A DNA stretch of 64,000 nucleotides from Photobacterium angustum (lineage in GTDB: Bacteria > Pseudomonadota > Gammaproteobacteria > Enterobacterales > Vibrionaceae): contig NZ_PYOM01000017.1 of NCBI RefSeq assembly GCF_003026365.1, forward strand, positions 1 to 64,000, read 5' to 3'. A model generated the notes under the pieces. It saw only the letters and a program-made list of their open reading frames with translations. It was not told where the DNA came from and searched no databases. Position 1 is the first letter of the stretch, and every line of letters starts with the position of its first letter. The translations under genes were made by a program, and so were the position numbers. Shown piece by piece: positions 58,704 to 64,000 of the stretch.

Positions 58704-60527
58704 TTATTTGTCTTTATGAGACGCCTTTTTATGGCTTTCCTCATACATATGTTCAATTTCTTTATGGTAACGGTCTTGAATCACTTTTCGACGAAGTTTT
58801 TGAGTCGGCGTTAACTCGCCTTTGTCCATCGAAAATGATTTAGGTAGCAAGGTGAATTTCTTCACTTGTTCAAAACGTGCTAAATCTTTTTGTAGCTCTA
58901 CCACACGCTTTTCAATTAACTCAACAATTTGGCTATGTTTAACTAGCTCCAAACGGTCTTTGTATTTGATATTTAACTCGCGCGCATGTTCTTCAAGCGT
59001 TTCAAAACACGGAACAATCAAGGCAGATACAAACTTACGAGTATCGGCAATGACAGCTATCTGTTCAATAAAGTGATCTTTGCCTATCGCACCTTCAATC
59101 ACTTGCGGTGCAATATATTTACCACCAGAAGTCTTCATTAACTCTTTAATACGGTCAGTAATAAACAAGTTACCTTGCTCATCAAGATAGCCCGCATCAC
59201 CGGTTTTCAAGAAGCCATCTTCAGTGAAATTTTTCGCGGTTTCTTCTGGCATATTGTAATAGCCACGCATAACCATCGGACCACGAACTAAAATTTCATT
59301 CTGCTCGCCAATTTTAACTTCGGCACCGGGCATTGGCATACCAATCGAATCAGGGTTATAACAACTGTCATCCCAACAAGAAACTGTCGCTGTGGTTTCT
59401 GTCATGCCATAACCTAATTTAACGTTAATTCCAATCGCGTGGAAAAAACGTCCAATTCCTGCATCTAATTTCGCGCCACCACATGGCATAAATTTAATAT
59501 TGCCACCAAGTACTGCCTGCAGTTTGGATAACACTACTTTCTCAGCTAACGCATAAGATTTCTTCAATAACCAAGATGGCTCACGACATTCTTGACGGGC
59601 AGCAGCCATCTTAGCGCCCATGTTCACCGCCCATGTAAATATCATTTTACGGTGTAAGGGTGCGCGAGAGACTTTATCGTGAATACCTGAATAGATTTTT
59701 TCAAACACACGAGGAACCGCTGACATATAGTGCGGTTTCACCGTGATTAATGCTTCTTTCAATTTATTAGTATCGGATAGGTAGCAATTTACGACACCAC
59801 GATGTAGTGCGTAGAACGTCCATGCACGTTCAAAGACATGTGATAACGGTAAGAAGCATAATGAAGTATCACCTTCATCTAGTGCTAAACGTTGATCATG
59901 CGCTTCAATCTGAGAAGCAATGTTTGCATAATCTAACATGACCCCTTTCGGTGTACCGGTTGTACCCGAGGTATAAATCAGTGTGACCAAATCATCCATT
60001 TGTTGTGCAGATAATCGAGTATCAAGTTCTTGTTGATACTCACCACTTGCTTGCTTTACAAACTCATTATAATGACACGCCAATGGATGTTCAGGGATAG
60101 TGACATCATCAGACAATGCAACAATGCGTTCAAGCTGAGGACATTGTGCGGCAATTTCCACAGCCGCATCCATTTGAGCTTGCTCGCCAACAAAAAGTAC
60201 TTTTACACTAGCGTCTTGAAGAATATAAGCCGCTTGCTGCTCTGTACTGGTTGGATAAATAGGAACAGTAATACAACGATTGTATAACGTGGCAAAATCA
60301 GCAACAGTCCAGCGAGGCATATTGTTTGCGAATATGCCAACTTTATCTTGTACTTGTAGGCCTTGGCACAATAATGCTAAAGCCAATTGCTGAATTTGCT
60401 CACCAAAACAATTCCAACTAATATCTTGCCACTCACCATCTACTTGATGACGTAATGCAGGCTTATCACCTAAGCGAGAAACTTGACTGCGAATGCGGTG
60501 AACAATATGAAAATCGTGTTGTGCCAT
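58704..60527 (-). CDS. Long-chain acyl-CoA synthetase (AMP-forming)
   Basis: The 607 residues are an ANL-superfamily ligase, close to the FadD15/VC2484-type long-chain fatty acid-CoA ligases. Motifs in order: [16 protein letters not shown] (P-loop, about 183-198), a YGMTET motif (about 390), and [30 protein letters not shown] with the hinge and A8 region. The C-terminal [15 protein letters not shown] carries the catalytic lysine region. It activates fatty acids at the membrane; it is not the classical FadD, which is shorter. A FabR-like operator lies 18 bases before the ATG. Confidence 0.9.
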   Translation of the reverse strand: MAQHDFHIVHRIRSQVSRLGDKPALRHQVDGEWQDISWNCFGEQIQQLALALLCQGLQVQDKVGIFANNMPRWTVADFATLYNRCITVPIYPTSTEQQAAYILQDASVKVLFVGEQAQMDAAVEIAAQCPQLERIVALSDDVTIPEHPLACHYNEFVKQASGEYQQELDTRLSAQQMDDLVTLIYTSGTTGTPKGVMLDYANIASQIEAHDQRLALDEGDTSLCFLPLSHVFERAWTFYALHRGVVNCYLSDTNKLKEALITVKPHYMSAVPRVFEKIYSGIHDKVSRAPLHRKMIFTWAVNMGAKMAAARQECREPSWLLKKSYALAEKVVLSKLQAVLGGNIKFMPCGGAKLDAGIGRFFHAIGINVKLGYGMTETTATVSCWDDSCYNPDSIGMPMPGAEVKIGEQNEILVRGPMVMRGYYNMPEETAKNFTEDGFLKTGDAGYLDEQGNLFITDRIKELMKTSGGKYIAPQVIEGAIGKDHFIEQIAVIADTRKFVSALIVPCFETLEEHARELNIKYKDRLELVKHSQIVELIEKRVVELQKDLARFEQVKKFTLLPKSFSMDKGELTPTQKLRRKVIQDRYHKEIEHMYEESHKKASHKDK

Positions 60528-60544
60528 AAGTACTCTATTTTTTT

Positions 60545-60562
60545 AGCTTACACTTGTAAGCT
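60545..60562 (-). promoter_or_regulatory. FabR-like palindromic operator
   Basis: AGCTTACA-nn-TGTAAGCT: 8-base arms with a two-base centre, 18 bases upstream of the acyl-CoA synthetase start. The FabR sites of fabA and fabB in E. coli have the form AGCgTACAnnTGTacGCT, as I remember them. The palindrome is certain; the regulator is inferred from the match and the lipid function of the gene. Confidence 0.6.
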
Positions 60563-60831
60563 GATTCGAGATATGCAGTCTACAATTCAGCCTATAAAAA
60601 GCCAACCATAATGCACATAAAATTATATTTCCCAACGCTTACCCGCTACTCTACGCCTTGTGAATAAAAGCTATCAAACGACTTTTCAATCAAAAAGCAA
60701 AAGTGTAAGAATCTATAAATAACATGGTTGAAGAACGAAAAAATCAACCTTATTTCACGTCGCGGCATTATTCATATTGCGAAACAGCAGACAACTCTTA
60801 CCACTGTAATATCGATAGCTTGTAACCAAAA
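60563..60831. other. Intergenic region between leuO and the acyl-CoA synthetase gene
   Basis: About 270 bases upstream of the acyl-CoA synthetase gene and downstream of the leuO terminator. No coding frame or RNA gene is evident. Confidence 0.4.
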
Positions 60832-60855
60832 AAGGTCAGCAATTGTGCTGACCTT
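60832..60855 (-). terminator. Terminator after leuO
   Basis: AAGGTCAGC and GCTGACCTT form a 9-base-pair stem around AATTGT. On the minus strand TTTTTGGTT follows. Confidence 0.85.
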
Positions 60856-60874
60856 CACGTTTATATCATGGGTT

Positions 60875-61831
60875 TTATTGGGTTAGATCACCACAAATTG
60901 CCATTAGCTGATCTCGCATCCAGATATTGCCTTTATCCTTTTGTGTTGATTCATGCCAACTTAGGTAACCGCTAATTTTGTTATTCGTAAAGGGAAGCTC
61001 TAACACTTTTAAGTGTAGGTTATCAGCCACAGATTCAGCTAACCAACGAGGCGCTACCGCAATTAATTCAGATTGGCCGACCACATACATGATATTGCTT
61101 AAACTCGCACCTTGATAAGCTTCATTGTAACTGTGCGCTTGATTGTAAATATGATCAGCAAAACCTTTAACTTCAGGGATCGTTTTTAATACGGCATGCA
61201 TTTCATTATTAAATTCAGCTTCAGAAATACTGTCATGTAAACGAGGGTGATTTCCTGATGCGATGACAACAAGTTCATCACTGAATAATTCTGTGCTACA
61301 GAATCCTTGTTCATCAAAGCGTACATAATCAATCACAAAATCAATTTCTTGATAACGTAATTTCTGTGCTAATTCTGCTTCAAATTCGGCTTCAAGTTGA
61401 AGACGTAAATGAGGAGCTTGCTTGTGCATTTCTTTTAAAATCTGAGGTGCAAAACGCATGTCTGAAGGGCTGCAAATTGCCAACTTAAAAGTGCGTGTTG
61501 AAGTCATTGGACTGAAGATAGAACATGGCAATTCATTCTTAACTAATTGCAGTGCTTGGCGAAGTGGACCAAACAATTGTTTTGCTCGTTGCGTAGGTTG
61601 AATACCGCGACCATGACGAATAAATAACTCATCATTAAACATTACTTTAAGGCGCGCAACTGCATTACTTACCGCAGGTTGTGACATACCTAAATTATGT
61701 GCAGCGCGAGTAATGTTCTGCTCTTGCATTACGGCGTCAAAAACAGTTAATAAATTAAGATCAACACTACGTAATGTTGATTCCATTGAATAACTTTCTG
61801 CTGGGAAAACTGAAGCTGTTTTACGTGTCAT
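60875..61831 (-). CDS. leuO: LysR-type regulator LeuO
   Basis: LeuO antagonises H-NS silencing and acts in stress, bile and biofilm responses in enterics and vibrios. The 318 residues have the LysR winged helix with VDLNLLTVFDAVMQEQNITRAA and GMSQPAVSNAVARLKVMFND, nearly the same as E. coli LeuO. The C-terminal effector domain ends GYLSWHESTQKDKGNIWM. AGAGG six bases before the ATG supports the start. Placement next to ilvIH is conserved; leuABCD is not in the window. Confidence 0.94.
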   Translation of the reverse strand: MTRKTASVFPAESYSMESTLRSVDLNLLTVFDAVMQEQNITRAAHNLGMSQPAVSNAVARLKVMFNDELFIRHGRGIQPTQRAKQLFGPLRQALQLVKNELPCSIFSPMTSTRTFKLAICSPSDMRFAPQILKEMHKQAPHLRLQLEAEFEAELAQKLRYQEIDFVIDYVRFDEQGFCSTELFSDELVVIASGNHPRLHDSISEAEFNNEMHAVLKTIPEVKGFADHIYNQAHSYNEAYQGASLSNIMYVVGQSELIAVAPRWLAESVADNLHLKVLELPFTNNKISGYLSWHESTQKDKGNIWMRDQLMAICGDLTQ

Positions 61832-62154
61832 ATTATGCCTCTAAATTTATGAGTTCATCGGCACTTCCTATGCCTTCAGTAACTTAGAAGCTTAATTCTT
61901 GCTTCTAGTCTAAACCCGCTTGATTTGGGATGAGGCCAGTATCATCCAAACAGATTGATGAGACTAATAATAGAATATAAGTGATTATGATTCTTATATG
62001 AATTAATGCACATTCAGAAATATAAACCTTAAAAATCATTTAGTTAAACCAAACATAAAATAAATAAAAAAAGATATAAATAAAAATTCAGACACTTTTT
62101 TAAGATAAAAAACGATAACAAATTCAAGAATAATCAGTAGCTTTTTCTATTGAT
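61832..62154 (-). promoter_or_regulatory. leuO upstream region with LysR-type inverted repeat
   Basis: About 320 bases, very AT-rich toward the right (A tracts at 62050-62110), as expected for an H-NS target. ATATAAG (61975-61981) and CTTATAT (61993-61999) form a perfect inverted repeat with an 11-base spacer, the spacing of LysR-type boxes, about 145 bases before leuO. It may be a site for autoregulation. No gene is seen here. Confidence 0.5.
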
Positions 62155-63273
62155 TCATTTCACCAATGATTTAATAAGTGAAGGTGTTACCGTTATATAT
62201 TGGCTTTCAGGGTAATGCTCGGACATTGCTTCAGCTACAGATTCAGGGAACTCTACTTGCTGCCATAACACTTCTTTTAGTGTATCAATATCATCCCACT
62301 CTTTATTAAGTAACCACTCACTAACTTCACTTGCAACATCTGGGATTTTAACCCGCCCAACACTCTCACTATCAAGCCAAACTCGCATCGTCGTCACATC
62401 TAACGATTGAGTAACATGAGCCAACCCCATCATCGCTAACGTGGCAACATTACTACTTTGTTCAAATTGTCCTTGTAATGGCTTTAGCAATAATTTTTTC
62501 CCTAAAGAAATAGCCTCTGAAGGCAGTTCAAAACCACCGTTTGCCACGACACCTTTACAGTGATGTAAATGGTGATGAAACCCCTCTCGACTTAATGGTT
62601 TCAACTGCACGTTTTGCCATTGTGATTTGCTCTCAATATCTGGGTGATAACAAACAAAATTCACTTGCTGAAAATGAGAGAGTAAATCGGTAATTTGAGA
62701 AAGTGACTCAAAGGGCAAATACACCAAAATAAAAGGTTGTTGATGACGACTTGGTATATCAAAACAAGGAATAATTGGTGGTAAAATTGGGCAGTTAAAA
62801 TGATGCCAATGCAGACCAATTTGATATTGAGTCGGAGCAAAATAACGTGTAAGTAATCGATCAAATACGCTTTCATTCGCTTTGGGTACATCATGTAAAA
62901 AAGCTGCTTGATGACTTAACGAAAGGCTGGGTACTTTCTGCTGTTTTGCAGCCCATGCAGTAACAGGCTCAAAATCATTCAACACTAAATCATAACGAGA
63001 TAAATCTAACGTTTTCACCTCTTGTCGAAATTGCCGTAAATCAAGCTGATGCCATGTTTTTAATCGTTGAATACAGCCTTGTTCGGTAACAAAAGTCAGC
63101 CCTTTTCCCAATTGATAATCACCAAAACAGGCCATATCAAAAAACTTATCTCGTTCCCGCCCTGAAAAATAATAATCAACCTCACAATCTAATCCATCAA
63201 AAGCACGTGCCATTTCACGAGCTCGAGAAATATGACCATTACCCGTACCTTGGATCCCATAAAGTATTTTCAT
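62155..63273 (-). CDS. MJ1255/VC2487-family glycosyltransferase
   Basis: The 372 residues have the two-domain GT-B look: MKILYGIQGTGNGHISRAREMARAF at the N-terminus (the nucleotide-fold glycine-rich loop) and GVVANGGFELPSEAISLGKKLL in the C-terminal half, as in UDP-sugar glycosyltransferases. It matches TIGR00661, named after MJ1255 and VC2487. The sugar and acceptor are unknown; lipid or envelope glycosylation is plausible because a PAP2 phosphatase is encoded 10 bases upstream in the same operon. Confidence 0.88.
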   Translation of the reverse strand: MKILYGIQGTGNGHISRAREMARAFDGLDCEVDYYFSGRERDKFFDMACFGDYQLGKGLTFVTEQGCIQRLKTWHQLDLRQFRQEVKTLDLSRYDLVLNDFEPVTAWAAKQQKVPSLSLSHQAAFLHDVPKANESVFDRLLTRYFAPTQYQIGLHWHHFNCPILPPIIPCFDIPSRHQQPFILVYLPFESLSQITDLLSHFQQVNFVCYHPDIESKSQWQNVQLKPLSREGFHHHLHHCKGVVANGGFELPSEAISLGKKLLLKPLQGQFEQSSNVATLAMMGLAHVTQSLDVTTMRVWLDSESVGRVKIPDVASEVSEWLLNKEWDDIDTLKEVLWQQVEFPESVAEAMSEHYPESQYITVTPSLIKSLVK

Positions 63274-63283
63274 TGTATATTCC

Positions 63284-63796
63284 TTACAAGATAAAACCGG
63301 CTAATTCAAAACAAGCAAAACCTAATAATGCGCCAGCAACAATATCGCTAAGATAATGCACCCCCAGCAATACACGGGAGAAGCCAATGCAGCTTGCCCA
63401 TAGCCACACCATTTCACTATACGAAGGATAAAAGCTTGAAATTAAGGCGGCCATCATAAAAGCCGCCGCAGTATGACCCGATGGCAAGCTATAGCGATCT
63501 GAGGGTTTTATAAAGGAGGGTAAACTAACCGGACGACTACGTTTAAAGCTGTTTTTGAGCAACCAATACAATGGGAGTTCAATCAAAAACATCAACAAAC
63601 CATATAAAATAAAAGAATCACCGTGTTGTTGATCACCCCACCATATGAGCAAGCCAATCATTGCATATAAGTGGCCATCACCAGTTCGTGAAACAATACG
63701 GCTAATTTTAGCCAGTGGAATATTAAATCGATGACAGAGACATAGCGTTGAAAACGCATAATCAAAACGCTGAATGGGGGTAAGTAATGTCATCAT
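63284..63796 (-). CDS. PAP2-family membrane phosphatase
   Basis: The 170-residue protein has about five TM segments and the three PAP2 motifs: KNSFKRSRPV, SLPSGHTAA and GFSRVLLGVHYLSD, with the catalytic histidines. It dephosphorylates a lipid phosphate at the membrane, perhaps phosphatidate or undecaprenyl pyrophosphate. AAGGAG seven bases before two consecutive ATGs supports the start at 63796; a longer frame to 63877 has no ribosome site. It is cotranscribed with the glycosyltransferase gene downstream. Confidence 0.88.
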   Translation of the reverse strand: MMTLLTPIQRFDYAFSTLCLCHRFNIPLAKISRIVSRTGDGHLYAMIGLLIWWGDQQHGDSFILYGLLMFLIELPLYWLLKNSFKRSRPVSLPSFIKPSDRYSLPSGHTAAAFMMAALISSFYPSYSEMVWLWASCIGFSRVLLGVHYLSDIVAGALLGFACFELAGFIL

Positions 63797-64000
63797 TGTT
63801 CTCCTTCTTATAACTGTCACTAGAATAAAAAGGACTTGTGACAACAAGGTGAAACTTAAAAGGAGAGTCAGTGACAATCTAGAAGAAAACGAGAATCACA
63901 TAAATTGTTAATGATTTGGCAATTTTTTATCACTAAAGGTTATTGCCCGACCTTCTCTGTGTTTTTCTCTTATTTATAGAAAAATAAATCGCAACAATTA

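Noticed and set aside
63797..63877. 27-residue N-terminal extension of the PAP2 protein
   Set aside because: AAGGAG stands directly before the internal ATG pair at 63796, while the longer frame has no ribosome site.
1..64000. CRISPR array, prophage, defence island or toxin-antitoxin pair
   Set aside because: I looked for regularly spaced repeats, phage structural or integrase genes, nuclease or helicase clusters and small paired ORFs and found none that I could support.

Overview
The window is chromosomal DNA of a gamma-proteobacterium of the family Vibrionaceae, most likely Photobacterium. The evidence is the gene content and order: leuO beside ilvIH, a VC2487-type glycosyltransferase, exeA-exeB inside the ygiF-cca interval, and nudF-yqiB-cpdA-yqiA-parE. 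Base composition is moderately AT-rich. The genus is inference, because no 16S rRNA lies in the window.

Layout. 1-1,220: promoter and leader of a leftward rRNA operon (16S lies off the left edge), a decayed acyltransferase-3 pseudogene and a tRNA-Leu(CAA). 1,430-9,230: RDD-family membrane protein, lptG/lptF, then pepA-holC-valS. 9,410-13,330: an accessory patch with a tandem DUF2061 protein, a MarR-GNAT fusion and a GH2 beta-mannosidase. 13,520-18,125: rraB, argF, the pyrBI operon with an elaborate leader, an ArgR paralogue and ridA. 18,220-26,740: a leftward block of idi, plsC, parC, parE, yqiA, cpdA, yqiB and nudF. 27,055-29,860: tolC and hldE. 29,936-37,042: glnE and ygiF separated by a chemotaxis receptor and a potassium channel. 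37,228-39,940: a PhoU-like DUF47 protein, a Pit phosphate transporter and ygiM. 40,024-42,653: exeB/exeA for type II secretion. 42,890-47,821: cca, uppP, folK, folB, plsY, tsaD. 48,071-52,596: the macromolecular synthesis operon rpsU-yqeY-dnaG-rpoD, followed by tRNA-Ile2(CAU). 53,445-63,800: pykF, a GntR regulator, a 43-residue membrane ORF, ilvIH, an acyl-CoA synthetase, leuO, a glycosyltransferase and a PAP2 phosphatase.

Most of the window is conserved housekeeping sequence that follows the E. coli order tolC-nudF-yqiB-cpdA-yqiA-parE and hldE-glnE-ygiF-ygiM-cca-bacA-folB-plsY-tsaD-rpsU-dnaG-rpoD, with Vibrionaceae insertions. Recurrent themes are envelope biogenesis (LptFG, HldE, UppP, PlsC, PlsY, TolC, GspAB, PAP2), pyrimidine and arginine metabolism sharing carbamoyl phosphate (ArgF, PyrBI, ArgR paralogue, PepA), and DNA replication and topology (HolC, ParCE, DnaG).

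I found no defence island, prophage, CRISPR array or intact insertion sequence, and no clearly new multi-gene system. The most interesting signals are regulatory or small: the pyrBI leader (AATTTG start, leader peptide, split stem, attenuator), palindromes upstream of the ArgR paralogue, a FabR-like operator before the acyl-CoA synthetase, a 7-11-7 inverted repeat before leuO, a short membrane-protein ORF next to ilvIH, the acyltransferase remnant beside the rRNA promoter, and a nine-G tract in glnE.
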